A DNA stretch of 64,000 nucleotides, taken from contig NZ_CP053928.1 of the NCBI RefSeq assembly GCF_014108865.1, positions 3,720,001 to 3,784,000 on the forward strand, in the 5' to 3' direction. Origin of the DNA: Nocardioides sp. WS12. GTDB lineage: Bacteria > Actinomycetota > Actinomycetes > Propionibacteriales > Nocardioidaceae. This document shows, piece by piece, positions 34,046 to 43,416 of the stretch; positions within the stretch are counted from its first letter, which is position 1; every line of letters starts with the position of its first letter. The translations under genes and the position numbers were made by a program. The notes beneath the pieces are model-generated. The model did no database searches. It saw only the letters and a program-made list of their open reading frames with translations, and had not been told where the DNA came from.

Positions 34046-35096
34046 TCAGGCGGTAGCCACCGCGACCGTGGCGCCGGGTGCGGTTCGTCGCACCCGGCGT
34101 CCCGGCGCGCTCGTCGCCGGACTCCTCGTGCTCGGCGCACTGCTCCTGGTGACCGGCTTCCTCAGCGTCACCCAGGGCTCACGATCCATCGGTCTCTCCG
34201 AGGTCATCGACGCCCTGCGCCACTTCACCACGGCGACCACCGACGACATGGTGACGATCGAGTTGCGGGTACCACGCACGATTCTGGGCGTTCTCGTCGG
34301 CGCCGCCCTCGGTCTCTCCGGAGCAGTCCTCCAGGGCCTGACCCGCAACGCCCTGGCCGATCCGTCGATCATGGGCATCGAGGCCGGCGCCGCCCTGGCC
34401 GTCGTTGCCGGGATCACCGTGCTCGGAGTGAGCGGCATCCAGCTCCACGTCGTGCTCGCCTTCTTCGGCGCCCTCGCCGCCACGGCCCTCGTGTACGCCG
34501 TCGGCTCGCTCGGCCGCGAAGGCGCGACCCCCGTCAAGATGGCGCTCGCCGGCGCCGCCATCACCGCGGGACTGATGGCCGTCACGACCGGCCTGCTGCT
34601 GACCGACCTGCAGGCGCAGCAGGAGTACCGCTTCTGGCAGGTCGGCTCCCTGGCCGGCCGCTACGCGCCGATCGTCACCGGCGTCGCACCCGTCCTCATC
34701 CTCGGACTCGTCGTCGGGGTGTTCTGCGGCCGCCCACTCAATGCCCTCGCCCTTGGTGACGACGCCGCCCGCGGGCTCGGAGTCTCCCTGATGCGCACGC
34801 GGATCGGCCTGTTCACGGTGGTGGCCGTCCTCTGCGGTGCCGCGACCGCTGCCTGTGGCCCGATTGTGTTCGTCGGCCTCGTCGTGCCCCACGTCGCCCG
34901 GGCGATCTGCGGCCCGGACTACCGCTGGATCCTGCCGTACTCGCTGCTGCTCGGTCCGCTGCTCCTCCTCGGCGCCGACATCCTCGGCCGCGTGATCGGC
35001 GGCGACGGTGAACTCCAGGTCGGCATCGTGCTCGGCATGCTCGGCGCCCCGTTCTTCATCCTGCTCGTGCGCTACAGCCGCCTGGCGGAGCTGTGA
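34026..35096 (+). CDS. FecCD-family siderophore ABC permease, first subunit
   Basis: A 356-aa permease with about ten membrane helices. FecCD landmarks are LRVPRTILGVLVGAALGLSG, TRNALADPSIMGIEAGAALA and GLVVPHVARAICGPDYRW, including the cytoplasmic loop that docks the ATPase. The start is the ATG giving MTPSVTDQ, which overlaps the binding-protein gene by 20 bases. It pairs with the next permease as a heterodimer. Confidence 0.92.
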   Translation: MTPSVTDQAVATATVAPGAVRRTRRPGALVAGLLVLGALLLVTGFLSVTQGSRSIGLSEVIDALRHFTTATTDDMVTIELRVPRTILGVLVGAALGLSGAVLQGLTRNALADPSIMGIEAGAALAVVAGITVLGVSGIQLHVVLAFFGALAATALVYAVGSLGREGATPVKMALAGAAITAGLMAVTTGLLLTDLQAQQEYRFWQVGSLAGRYAPIVTGVAPVLILGLVVGVFCGRPLNALALGDDAARGLGVSLMRTRIGLFTVVAVLCGAATAACGPIVFVGLVVPHVARAICGPDYRWILPYSLLLGPLLLLGADILGRVIGGDGELQVGIVLGMLGAPFFILLVRYSRLAEL

Positions 35097-36184
35097 GTAC
35101 GGCGACGGGCACGACGTCGAGCACGACGACGAGTGCAGCGCCCCTTTCGGCGACACACGCCGCGATCGTCGTACGACGGCACCGGCGGATGCGGCGTCGG
35201 CGAGCGATCGTCGTACCGGCGGCGCTGCTCGGTGTCGCGCTGGTGCTGGGCCTGCTGACCCTGTGCTTCGGCTCGGTCCGGTTGAGCTTCGGGCAGGTGC
35301 TGGGCTCGCTCCTCGGCACCGGCGACAACGCCGCGGTCGACTTCATCGTCCAGGACCTGGCCGTACCGCAGGTGAAGGCGGCGATCGGTGTCGGCCTCGC
35401 CCTCGGCGCCGCCGGCACGATCTTCCAGCAACTGCTGCGCAATCCCCTGGCCTCACCGGACTTCGTCGGGATCTCGGCGGGCGCCAGCGTGTTCGCGGTG
35501 GCCGGCCTCGCGGTCCCCGCGCTTGCCGGCCTGAGCATCCCGGTCCTCGCGCTCGTCGGCGCCCTGGTCTTCGCGATCGCGATGTACCTGCTTGCCTGGC
35601 GCGATGGCGTCTCGGGCTACCGGTTCATCCTGATCGGCATCGGGATGTCGGCCTTCGCCACCAGCATCACCGGGTACCTGCTGACCCGGACCTCGCTCAC
35701 CGAAGCGCGCGAAGCCCTGCACTGGCTGACCGGATCGATCGGCCAGGCGGGCGACGCCGAGAACAACGTGCTGCTGGTGGTCCTGCTCCTGCTCGCGCCG
35801 ACCGTGCCCGTCCTGCAGCGGATGCTGCGCAACGTCGAACTCGGCGACGACACCGCCCGTGGGCTCGGGACCCGTCTCGAGCCCACGCGGCTGGCCCTGC
35901 TCGGCGTCGGCGTCCTGCTCACCGCGCTGGCCACCGCCGTCGCCGGACCCATCGCGTTCGTCGCCCTGGTGGCAGGCCCGGTCGCCGACCGACTGCTCGG
36001 CCCGGCGCGCGGCGGCATCGTGGCCGCCGGAGCGGTCGGCGCGATCCTGTGCCTGGTCGCCGACTACGTCGCCGTCCAGGTCCTTCCCGTCGAGATGCCG
36101 ACCGGTGTCGTCACCGGAGCCGTCGGGGCGCCGTACCTCCTGTGGCTGCTGGCCACCACCAACCGGAGAGGAGTGGGCGGATGA
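35093..36184 (+). CDS. FecCD-family siderophore ABC permease, second subunit
   Basis: A 363-aa permease. Landmarks are VPQVKAAIGVGLALGAAGTIFQQ, RNPLASPDFVGISAGASVFA and VAGPIAFVALVAGPVADRLLG. In the first subunit the corresponding region reads CGPIVFVGLVVPHVARAI, so the two are clearly paralogous. The first 45 residues are a hydrophilic, Thr/Ser- then Arg-rich extension. The GTG start overlaps the previous gene by four bases (GTGA), so translation is coupled. Confidence 0.92.
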   Translation: MSTATGTTSSTTTSAAPLSATHAAIVVRRHRRMRRRRAIVVPAALLGVALVLGLLTLCFGSVRLSFGQVLGSLLGTGDNAAVDFIVQDLAVPQVKAAIGVGLALGAAGTIFQQLLRNPLASPDFVGISAGASVFAVAGLAVPALAGLSIPVLALVGALVFAIAMYLLAWRDGVSGYRFILIGIGMSAFATSITGYLLTRTSLTEAREALHWLTGSIGQAGDAENNVLLVVLLLLAPTVPVLQRMLRNVELGDDTARGLGTRLEPTRLALLGVGVLLTALATAVAGPIAFVALVAGPVADRLLGPARGGIVAAGAVGAILCLVADYVAVQVLPVEMPTGVVTGAVGAPYLLWLLATTNRRGVGG

Positions 36185-37002
36185 CCGTGCCCACCACCGA
36201 GACCCCTGTCGTCGAACGTGCCCCTGCCCGCCTCGCGGCCCGCAGCCTCGCCCTCGGGTACGACGACAGGACCGTCGTACGCGACCTCGACCTCGACATC
36301 CTGGATGGCCGGGTCACCGCGATCGTGGGCGCCAACGCGTGCGGCAAGTCGACCCTGCTGCGCGGACTCGCGCGCCTGTTGCGTCCGCGGGGCGGCGAAG
36401 TGCTGCTCGACGGCACCCCGATCCTCACCCAGGGTTCGCGCGAGGTCGCCCGGATCCTCGGGCTGCTCCCCCAGACCCCCGTCGCGCCCGACGGCATCAC
36501 CGTCGGGGACCTCGTGTCGCGGGGCCGGCACCCGCACCAGGGCTGGTTCCGTCACTGGTCCGCCCAGGACGACGACGCCGTGGCCGCTGCCCTCGACGCG
36601 ACCGACACGGCCTCGCTGATCGCCCGTCCCCTCCACGAGCTCTCGGGCGGCCAACGCCAGCGGGTGTGGGTCGCGATGGCCCTGGCCCAGGAAACCGACC
36701 TGTTGTTGCTCGACGAGCCGACGACCTTCCTCGACATCGCGCACCAGGTCGACCTGCTCCGCCTCCTGCGCACGCTCAACCGCGAGACCGGCCGCACGAT
36801 CGTGACCGTGCTGCACGACCTCAACCTCGCTTGTCGCTACAGCGACCACCTCGTGGTGATGTGCGACGGCGAGGTCCTGGCCGAAGGCGCCCCCGGCGAG
36901 GTCGTCACCGCCGCGCTCGTCGAGCGGGCCTTCGGACTGGGTTGTGTCGTCGTACCCGACCCCGTTGCGGGGACCCCGATGATCGTGCCCTCCGGGGACT
37001 GA
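36181..37002 (+). CDS. Siderophore ABC transporter ATPase, FepC/FecE-like
   Basis: A 273-aa ATPase that powers ferric siderophore import. Walker A is GANACGKST at 50-58, where most members have GPNGCGKST. The signature LSGGQ is at 154-158, Walker B ends in LLLLDEP at 174-180 and the switch His is in TVLHDLNLA. The ATG overlaps the preceding permease by four bases (ATGA). It is the last gene of the four-gene operon; a hairpin follows 36 bases after the stop. Confidence 0.93.
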   Translation: MTVPTTETPVVERAPARLAARSLALGYDDRTVVRDLDLDILDGRVTAIVGANACGKSTLLRGLARLLRPRGGEVLLDGTPILTQGSREVARILGLLPQTPVAPDGITVGDLVSRGRHPHQGWFRHWSAQDDDAVAAALDATDTASLIARPLHELSGGQRQRVWVAMALAQETDLLLLDEPTTFLDIAHQVDLLRLLRTLNRETGRTIVTVLHDLNLACRYSDHLVVMCDGEVLAEGAPGEVVTAALVERAFGLGCVVVPDPVAGTPMIVPSGD

Positions 37003-37038
37003 ACCGGGCCCTGCGTCCGGCTGGATTGCTGTTCACGG

Positions 37039-37056
37039 GGCTGTCGCACGACAGCC
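37039..37056 (+). terminator. Hairpin after the siderophore importer operon
   Basis: Perfect arms GGCTGTC and GACAGCC around GCAC, 36 bases beyond the ATPase stop, with no U-tract. Confidence 0.6.
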
Positions 37057-37102
37057 ACCCGGTGCACGCTGTCAGCCCATCCGCGCCCTGTGGCATGGAG
37101 CC

Positions 37103-37696
37103 GTGAGACTCCCTCTGCTCCGACTGTTCCTGATCACCACCGTCGCCGCCGGCACCCTCACTGCAGGCCTGACGCACCACGGATCCGCCGAACCGCTCGC
37201 GGCCGTGACCCACGACTTCGCCGTCCCGGCAGCGACGCCGGCTGCCACTGCGGTGGCGGCCGTCCGGCCGGTCCAGCCGGTCCGACCGGATGCGCGGGTG
37301 CTCCGGGTCCAGGACGGCGACACCGTCGTCGTGCGACTGCGCAACGGTGCCGTCCGCTACGTCCGCATCCTCGGGATCGACACCCCGGAGACCATCCTGG
37401 GGGCACACGAATGTGGTGGTGCCACGGCATCGAAGCGCATGAAGGCCCTGCTGCCGCGCGGCACCGGCATCGTGATGCGGGCCGACCCCCACCAGCCTCG
37501 TGTCGACCGCTACGACCGGCTGTTGCGCTACGTCCGCAGGTCCTCCGACCGGCTGGACGTCGCGCAGGACCAGTTGAGCCGCGGGCTCGCGGAGGTCTAC
37601 GTCTATCGCAACGGCCGGTTCACGAAGCGGGCTGCCTACGAGCGTGTGGAGCAGGCCGCGCAGCAGGCGCACGTCGGGATCTGGACCTGGTGCTGA
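37103..37696 (+). CDS. Secreted thermonuclease-family (SNase-like) protein
   Basis: A 197-aa protein with a signal peptide (RLPLLRLFLITTVAAGTLTAG) and an SNase domain from about residue 60. VLRVQDGDTVVVRL and VRILGIDTPETILG carry the calcium-binding aspartates, and YDRLLRYVR with GLAEVYVY follows the usual order. Staphylococcal-type nucleases cut DNA and RNA outside the cell; activity here is inferred. GTG start with GGAG two bases before it, which is tight spacing. Probably monocistronic. Confidence 0.85.
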   Translation: MRLPLLRLFLITTVAAGTLTAGLTHHGSAEPLAAVTHDFAVPAATPAATAVAAVRPVQPVRPDARVLRVQDGDTVVVRLRNGAVRYVRILGIDTPETILGAHECGGATASKRMKALLPRGTGIVMRADPHQPRVDRYDRLLRYVRRSSDRLDVAQDQLSRGLAEVYVYRNGRFTKRAAYERVEQAAQQAHVGIWTWC

Positions 37697-37723
37697 GCCC
37701 GGTCGATCCTTGGGTCGCCAGCA

Positions 37724-38122
37724 TCAGCGGGAGATTGCGGCCTCCACCGTGTTGCGCCAGCGCGCGACATCGGGCACGAACCAGGCCAGGTCACCGTCGG
37801 CCGTGTGCAGCACCAGGTGCGACTGCCCCTCGGAGAACGAGCCGGCGAAGGTCCGCACGGAACTCACGCCGGTGACGGTCCTCAGGTCGACGTCGAGCGG
37901 TCCACCCACCGATCGACGGAACAGCACCCGCGTCGGTGTGAGCACGAGCGTGCCGCTCGCCTTCGCGCGCGGGTGTCCGCCGGTCGACCCGCGGTAGTGG
38001 GCCGCGACCGGGCCGAGCAGCATCCGCTCGTCCGCAACTGCCTCACGCAGGTCGTGGCGCGCCGCGTCGGCGCGCCCGCCGACGAGCGCACCGAGCACGT
38101 TGCGTGCGAGGGAAACCGGCAT
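37724..38122 (-). CDS. Hypothetical protein with PH-like domain, next to rpoD
   Basis: A 132-aa protein. SGTLVLTPTRVLFRRSVGG, DVDLRTVTGVSSVRTF and GDLAWFVPDVARWRNTVEAAI form the strand-strand-final-helix pattern of bacterial PH-like domains. Function is unknown. The ATG lies three bases after the rpoD stop on the same strand, so it is very likely cotranscribed with the sigma-factor gene. Confidence 0.75.
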   Translation of the reverse strand: MPVSLARNVLGALVGGRADAARHDLREAVADERMLLGPVAAHYRGSTGGHPRAKASGTLVLTPTRVLFRRSVGGPLDVDLRTVTGVSSVRTFAGSFSEGQSHLVLHTADGDLAWFVPDVARWRNTVEAAISR

Positions 38123-38125
38123 CGA

Positions 38126-39616
38126 TCAGTCGAGGTAGTCGCGCAGGACCTGCGAGCGCGACGGGTGACGCAACTTCGACATCGTCTTCGACTCGATCTG
38201 ACGGATCCGCTCACGGGTCACGCCGTAGACCTTGCCGATCTCGTCCAGCGTCTTCGGCTGGCCGTCGGTCAGGCCGAAGCGCATCGACACGACGCCTGCT
38301 TCACGCTCGGAGAGCGTGTCGAGGACGGCGTGCAGCTGCTCCTGGAGCAGCGTGAACGACACCGCGTCAGCCGGGACGATCGCCTCGGAGTCCTCGATCA
38401 GGTCACCGAACTCCGAGTCGCCGTCCTCACCCAGGGGGGTGTGCAGCGAGATCGGCTCACGGCCGTACTTCTGGACTTCGACGACCTTCTCCGGGGTCAT
38501 GTCGAGCTCCTTGGCGAGCTCTTCCGGAGTGGGCTCGCGACCGAGGTCCTGCAGCATTTGGCGCTGGACGCGGGCGAGCTTGTTGATGACCTCGACCATG
38601 TGGACCGGGATCCGGATGGTGCGGGCCTGGTCGGCCATGGCGCGGGTGATCGCCTGACGGATCCACCACGTGGCGTACGTCGAGAACTTGTAGCCCTTGG
38701 TGTAATCGAACTTCTCGACCGCGCGGATCAGACCGAGGTTGCCCTCCTGGATCAGGTCCAGGAACAGCATGCCGCGGCCGGTGTAGCGCTTGGCCAGCGA
38801 GACGACGAGACGCAGGTTGGCCTCGAGGAGGTGGTTCTTGGCGCGGCGGCCGTCCTCGGAGATCCACTCGAGCTCTTCGGTCATCTTCGGGCTGATCTTG
38901 CCGCCCTTGCCGAGCTTCTCCTCGGAGAAGAGACCGGCCTCGATGCGCTTGGCGAGCTCGACCTCCATCTCCGCGTTGAGGAGAGGGACCTTGCCGATCT
39001 GCTTCAGGTAGTCCTTGACCGGGTCGGCGGTCGCGCCGGCGACCATGACCTGCTGGGGAGGCTCGTCGGTGTCGTCGGCCGACGACACGACGAACGAGGA
39101 CGTGGCCGTGGCCTCTTCCTCGTCGGCCTTGATGGTCGGGTCGGTCTTGACGTCCGCCTCGAACTGGTCGTCGGGGATGTCAGGAAGGATCTTCTTGCCG
39201 TCCGGGCCGACCGCGGGAGCGACGACCTCGGCGGCAGCAGCCCTGTTCGCGGCCGCCTTCTTGGCCGTGGCCTTCTTGGCAGGCGCAGCAACCGGAGCCG
39301 CGGCAGCGACGGGCGCAACAGCTGCCTTCTTGGCCGGCGCCTTCTTGGCAGTGGTAGCTGTGGTCGCGGCCGTCTTGCGGGCAGTGGCAGCCACCGCGCG
39401 CTGCTCGACGGGCGAGCCGAGCTCCACCGCGATGCCGAGGCCCGACAGGTGGCCCATCAGGCCCTTCAGGTGGGCAGGTGCGACGTCAGCAGCAGCACAG
39501 GCCTGACGGACGTCCTCCGCGGCGACACTCCCCGACGGCGCGCCACGCTCAATCAGCGCGACGATCGACGGGTGCGTGAGCACGACGGGCGGGACCGAAC
39601 GATGGTTCGAAGACAC
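38126..39616 (-). CDS. rpoD: Principal RNA polymerase sigma factor (RpoD/HrdB/SigA type)
   Basis: Directs RNA polymerase to housekeeping promoters. The 496-aa protein has a Lys/Ala/Pro-rich N-terminal zone ([11 protein letters not shown] and similar), then region 1.2 ([14 protein letters not shown]), region 2 ([33 protein letters not shown]), region 3 and region 4.2 ([20 protein letters not shown]). Conservation of regions 2.3-2.4 identifies the group 1 sigma. The GTG at 39616, giving [10 protein letters not shown], has GAGAGG five bases upstream; another GTG lies six bases earlier. A PH-like protein gene follows in the same transcript. Confidence 0.96.
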   Translation of the reverse strand: MSSNHRSVPPVVLTHPSIVALIERGAPSGSVAAEDVRQACAAADVAPAHLKGLMGHLSGLGIAVELGSPVEQRAVAATARKTAATTATTAKKAPAKKAAVAPVAAAAPVAAPAKKATAKKAAANRAAAAEVVAPAVGPDGKKILPDIPDDQFEADVKTDPTIKADEEEATATSSFVVSSADDTDEPPQQVMVAGATADPVKDYLKQIGKVPLLNAEMEVELAKRIEAGLFSEEKLGKGGKISPKMTEELEWISEDGRRAKNHLLEANLRLVVSLAKRYTGRGMLFLDLIQEGNLGLIRAVEKFDYTKGYKFSTYATWWIRQAITRAMADQARTIRIPVHMVEVINKLARVQRQMLQDLGREPTPEELAKELDMTPEKVVEVQKYGREPISLHTPLGEDGDSEFGDLIEDSEAIVPADAVSFTLLQEQLHAVLDTLSEREAGVVSMRFGLTDGQPKTLDEIGKVYGVTRERIRQIESKTMSKLRHPSRSQVLRDYLD

Positions 39617-39695
39617 GAACACCTCTCGATTCAAACGGAACTTGGGCGCGGCGAAGCCCGGAGGCGTCAAGACCGCTTCGTCATTCTGCCACGGG

Positions 39696-39736
39696 TCCGG
39701 GCACCCGCTGACATGCGGGGCCCTTGCGAGCCCGGA
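39696..39736 (-). terminator. Hairpin downstream of the BVMO operon
   Basis: Seven-base perfect arms TCCGGGC and GCCCGGA with a 27-base loop that can fold further. It starts four bases after the stop of the GXWXG gene on the minus strand and lies upstream of rpoD. Confidence 0.4.
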
Positions 39737-39739
39737 AGG

Positions 39740-40291
39740 TCAGTTCCGGACGTCGAGTTGAAGAACGAAGACGTACGGCGCAGAGTCACGCAGGTCCATC
39801 ACGCCCAGCAGGGTGTCGGCGTCGACCCGACGGAAGACGTCGATGATCGGCAGGTGGTCGTAGACCATGGCCGCGGTGACGACGCCGCGGTACTCCACGG
39901 CCCGGAGCCGGGCCCGATGCTTCTTGGTCCGCAGGGCCGCCTTGAGCGCACCGACGGCTCCCTGGGAGCGGTCGACGACTGCCGAGGGAATCCGGGGCGC
40001 GATGCCGAGCGGCACCTTGCGCGGCTCGACCGCGAAGACCTCTCCCCCACGCCCCTGGAACAGCAGCGGGTGCACGTGGTCGGCGTCGTCGAACTGCTTG
40101 CCGTACCAACCCGACGCCTCGAGCAGGCCGTCCATCGGGTGACCGGTCAGCAGTTCGCGGCCGCGATACCTCCCGCGGAGTTCGTCGCAGCTCACAGCGG
40201 GCAGCGAGTCGAAGAAGGCGAGCGCCGTCTCCGGGTCGGTCCCGTGCTCGAGCTCGGCGAGCGTCGCGGCGGCGTTCGTCCCGGCGCTCAT
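39740..40291 (-). CDS. GXWXG/DUF4334-domain protein
   Basis: A 183-aa protein. The N-terminal part ELRGRYRGRELLTGHPMDG and ASGWYGKQFDD fits the GXWXG domain, and the C-terminal part (VEYRGVVTAAMVYDHLPIID, YVFVLQLDV) fits DUF4334; the two occur together in actinobacteria. Function is unknown, though it is often encoded next to oxidoreductases. It overlaps the GMC oxidoreductase stop by four bases and closes the operon. Confidence 0.82.
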   Translation of the reverse strand: MSAGTNAAATLAELEHGTDPETALAFFDSLPAVSCDELRGRYRGRELLTGHPMDGLLEASGWYGKQFDDADHVHPLLFQGRGGEVFAVEPRKVPLGIAPRIPSAVVDRSQGAVGALKAALRTKKHRARLRAVEYRGVVTAAMVYDHLPIIDVFRRVDADTLLGVMDLRDSAPYVFVLQLDVRN

Positions 40292-41958
40292 GCCGACACC
40301 CGCAGCGCACCGGGTGCGGTGGCGGGAACGACGGGTGCCTTCGGGGACACCGCCGCAATCCGCTGGTACGCCGCCCCGAGCGCAGGCCGCGCATCCTGCT
40401 CGCCCTTGTTCGGCCAGAACGCCATGGCCCGCTCGGCCTGGGCGGTGATGGTGAGCGACGGGTTCACACCGAGGTTGGCGGTGATGGCGCTGCCGTCGGC
40501 GATGTGGAGGCCGGGGTAGCCATAGACCCGCTGGTAGGGGTCGATGACTCCGGTTGTCGACGAGTCGCCGATGGTGCAGCCACCGATGTAGTGCGCCGTC
40601 GCCGGGATGTTGAAGATGTCGGCGGCGATGTTGCCGGGATCGGCATCCGCCTTGGCGGCGTACTCACGAGCTATCTCGTGCGCCAGCGGGATCCAGTCCG
40701 GGTTCGGCTCGCCGCTTCCCTGCTTCGTCGTCAACCGACCGCCCTTGAGGAACGACGTGAGCGAGTTGTCGAGCGACTGCATGACCAGCAGGATCACCGA
40801 CCGCTCGGAGGCCCGTCGCAGGTCCATCGAGCGCAGCATGACCACCGGGTGCAGGACGACGGTCAGCAGGAAGCGCAGGAAGCGGAAGGCGCCGCCGTCG
40901 ACCATCGGGACGGTCTGGGCGAACAGCGAGTTCTGGCCCTTGCCGTAGGTGCAGACCTCGACGTGCGTCTGCTCCTCGGGGTGGATCGACGACGTGATCG
41001 CCACCCCCTGCGCGAAGTCGTGCCGGCTCTGGCTCTGCACGCCGATGATCGCCTCGGAGTTGCTGCGGGTCAGCTCGCCCAGGCGCGGCGACAACTCGGG
41101 CAGGGTGCCGTCGTCGCGCAGCTGGTGGAGCAGTTTCTGGGTACCGAGCGCCGCCGCTGCGAAGACGACCTGCTGGGCGGTGAAGGTACGACGCCCCTTG
41201 CGGAGCTTGCCGTTGGACCGCTCGGTCTCGACGACGTAGCCGTCACCGTCCTTGCGAACCGAGGTCACCGTGGTGAGGGGGTGCACCTCGGCGCCGTTCT
41301 GCTCGGCCAGGTAGAGGTAGTTCTTGTCCGTGGTGTTCTTGGCGTTGTGCTTGCAGCCGGTGAAGCACTCCGAACAGTGGATGCAGCCGGAGCGGCGGGG
41401 ACCGGCGCCACCGAAGTACGGGTCCTCGACCTCCGCGCCCTCGTGGCCCTCGTTGAAGAAGACGCCGACCTGGGTCTTGTGGAAGGTGTCGGCCACACCA
41501 CGGTCCCGTGCGACCTGCAGCAACAGGTCGTCCTTGGGCCCGGTGCGCGGGTTCTCGACGACGCCGAGCATCCGCTTCGCCTGGTCGTAGTACGGCGCCA
41601 GCTCGACCTGCCAGTCCGTGATGTGCGCCCATGCCTTGTCGTCGTAGAACGCGGGGAGCGGCTCGTAGAGCGTGTTGCCGTAGATCAGGGAGCCGCCGCC
41701 GACGCCCGAGCCGCTGAAGACCAGGCACTTGCCGAGCAGGCTGATCCGCTGCGGCCCGGTGAGACCGAGCCGCGGCGCCCAGATGGACTTGCGGAGGTTC
41801 CAGTTGGTCTTCGGGAGGTCTTCCGCGTTCCAGCGTCGGCCCGCCTCGAGTACGCCGACCCGGTAGCCCTTCTCCGTGAGGCGCAACGCGGTCACGCTCC
41901 CGCCGAAGCCGGAGCCGACGACGATGACGTCGTAGTCGTGCGTCTTGTCACTGCTCAT
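40288..41958 (-). CDS. GMC oxidoreductase, cholesterol-oxidase-like
   Basis: A 556-aa flavoprotein that would oxidise an alcohol to a ketone or aldehyde. It opens with the FAD fold YDVIVVGSGFGGSVTALRL, has GSGVGGGSLIYGN, and ends with the GMC C-terminal pattern AHYIGGCTIGDS, LHIADGSAITANLGVNPSLT. A cysteine-rich stretch (GCIHCSECFTGCKHNAK, about 195-211) resembles a ferredoxin-like or zinc motif present in the mycobacterial ChoD-like group. Start ATG, one base overlapping the BVMO stop. Its place next to a Baeyer-Villiger monooxygenase suggests that it makes the ketone used by that enzyme. The substrate is not known; a steroid is only one option. Confidence 0.88.
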   Translation of the reverse strand: MSSDKTHDYDVIVVGSGFGGSVTALRLTEKGYRVGVLEAGRRWNAEDLPKTNWNLRKSIWAPRLGLTGPQRISLLGKCLVFSGSGVGGGSLIYGNTLYEPLPAFYDDKAWAHITDWQVELAPYYDQAKRMLGVVENPRTGPKDDLLLQVARDRGVADTFHKTQVGVFFNEGHEGAEVEDPYFGGAGPRRSGCIHCSECFTGCKHNAKNTTDKNYLYLAEQNGAEVHPLTTVTSVRKDGDGYVVETERSNGKLRKGRRTFTAQQVVFAAAALGTQKLLHQLRDDGTLPELSPRLGELTRSNSEAIIGVQSQSRHDFAQGVAITSSIHPEEQTHVEVCTYGKGQNSLFAQTVPMVDGGAFRFLRFLLTVVLHPVVMLRSMDLRRASERSVILLVMQSLDNSLTSFLKGGRLTTKQGSGEPNPDWIPLAHEIAREYAAKADADPGNIAADIFNIPATAHYIGGCTIGDSSTTGVIDPYQRVYGYPGLHIADGSAITANLGVNPSLTITAQAERAMAFWPNKGEQDARPALGAAYQRIAAVSPKAPVVPATAPGALRVSA

Positions 41959-43415
41959 CAGGAAACCACCTCGTAGTCGGCAGGATCGAACTTCGCCTGC
42001 TGTTTGTACTGGATGCCGAGCAACGGCCAGTTGGTCGTGATCCGGCCACTCGCGGTGCGATACCACGACGAGCACTGGCTCCAGACGCTGTCGTTGAGCT
42101 TGGTCTGGATGCGGTCGTCGTACGCCTGCTCGACCTCGGGCTTGATGGCCAGGGGTCGGCCGACCTCGGCGAGGCGGGCGACGTACTTCCCGAGGTACGC
42201 GGCCTGCGCCTCGAGGAAGTAGATGATGGAGCCGCCACCGGTATTGGTGTTCGGGCCGTACATGATGAACAGGTTCGGGAAGTGCGGGACCGTCATGCCG
42301 TAGTAGGCACGCGCACCGTTGGCGCTCCACTCGGCGTGCAGGTCGCGGCCGTCGCCGCCCTTGATCGACATCGGGGCGAGGAACTCGGTCGCCTTGAAGC
42401 CGGTGCCCCACACGATCGCGTCGACCTCGTGCTCCCGGCCGTCGGTTGTCACTACGCCGTTCGGGGTGATTCCCGTGATCGCGTCGGTGACGACGTCGAC
42501 GTTGGGCTGCGCGAGGGCGGGCAGGTAATTGTCGGAGAACAGGATCCGCTTGCAGCCAACCGGGTAGTCGGGCCAGACCTTCTCGAACAGTCCCGGCTTG
42601 GCCTCGGCCTGCTTGCGCATGTGCCGCTTCGACCTCGCCTTCAGCGCGGCGGCCAGCGGTCGGGAGTAGACCCACGCGATGCTGAGGGCCTCGACGGCGC
42701 CGTACCAGGTGAGCCGTTCAGCGCGCTCGGTCACCGGAACCTTCTCGAACACCTTGTGGTGGCGTTCGCTGAACTCGCGGTCCGGCCGCGGCAGGAGGTA
42801 GGGCCCCGTGCGTTGGAACAGGCTCAGGTGCTCGACCTGCTTCTGGAGTTCGGGCACGAACTGGATCGCGCTGGCTCCGGTGCCGATCACCGCGACCCGC
42901 TTGCCCGTCAGGTCGACGTCGTGGTCCCACTCGGCCGAGTGGAAGCTGTCACCCGCGAAGGAATCGGCGCCGGCGATGGCGGGAATCGAGGGCCGCGACA
43001 ACTGGCCGACCGCGGACACGAGCACGTCCGCCACGACCGGATCGCCGGTGCTGAGCTCCACGGTCCACTTGCCGGTGGCCTGGTCGTACGCCGCCCCGGT
43101 CACCTCGGTGCCGAACCGGATGTGGCGCCGTACGTCGTACTTGTCGGCGACGTGGCGGATGTAGTCGAGGATCGCGGGCTGCCGCGAGAAGCGGTGCGGC
43201 CAGCGCGGGTTGGGCTCGAAGGAGTACGAGTAGAACGGCGACGGCACGTCGCAGGCCGCGCCCGGGTAGGTGTTCTCGCGCCACACTCCCCCGACGTCGT
43301 CGGCCTTCTCGAGCACGACGATGTCGTCGAAGCCCTGCTTCTTCAGTTCGATCACCGCCGCCAGACCACCAAATCCGGTGCCGATGACAGCGACGGACGG
43401 GTTCATCGAGTTCAT
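41958..43415 (-). CDS. Baeyer-Villiger-type flavin monooxygenase
   Basis: A 485-aa FAD/NADPH monooxygenase that inserts oxygen next to a ketone carbonyl to give an ester. FAD motif GTGFGG (12-17), the BVMO fingerprint F-x-G-x3-H-x3-W at 153-163 (FAGDSFHSAEW), and the NADPH motif GTGASA (178-183) are all present. The start is ATG 43415 (MNSMNPSV), with MNPSV at 43406 as alternative. It begins one base after the hydrolase stop and ends overlapping the GMC oxidoreductase start, so the four enzymes are translated as an operon. Mycobacterial MymA is a comparable enzyme. Confidence 0.9.
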   Translation of the reverse strand: MNSMNPSVAVIGTGFGGLAAVIELKKQGFDDIVVLEKADDVGGVWRENTYPGAACDVPSPFYSYSFEPNPRWPHRFSRQPAILDYIRHVADKYDVRRHIRFGTEVTGAAYDQATGKWTVELSTGDPVVADVLVSAVGQLSRPSIPAIAGADSFAGDSFHSAEWDHDVDLTGKRVAVIGTGASAIQFVPELQKQVEHLSLFQRTGPYLLPRPDREFSERHHKVFEKVPVTERAERLTWYGAVEALSIAWVYSRPLAAALKARSKRHMRKQAEAKPGLFEKVWPDYPVGCKRILFSDNYLPALAQPNVDVVTDAITGITPNGVVTTDGREHEVDAIVWGTGFKATEFLAPMSIKGGDGRDLHAEWSANGARAYYGMTVPHFPNLFIMYGPNTNTGGGSIIYFLEAQAAYLGKYVARLAEVGRPLAIKPEVEQAYDDRIQTKLNDSVWSQCSSWYRTASGRITTNWPLLGIQYKQQAKFDPADYEVVS

Positions 43416-43416
43416 C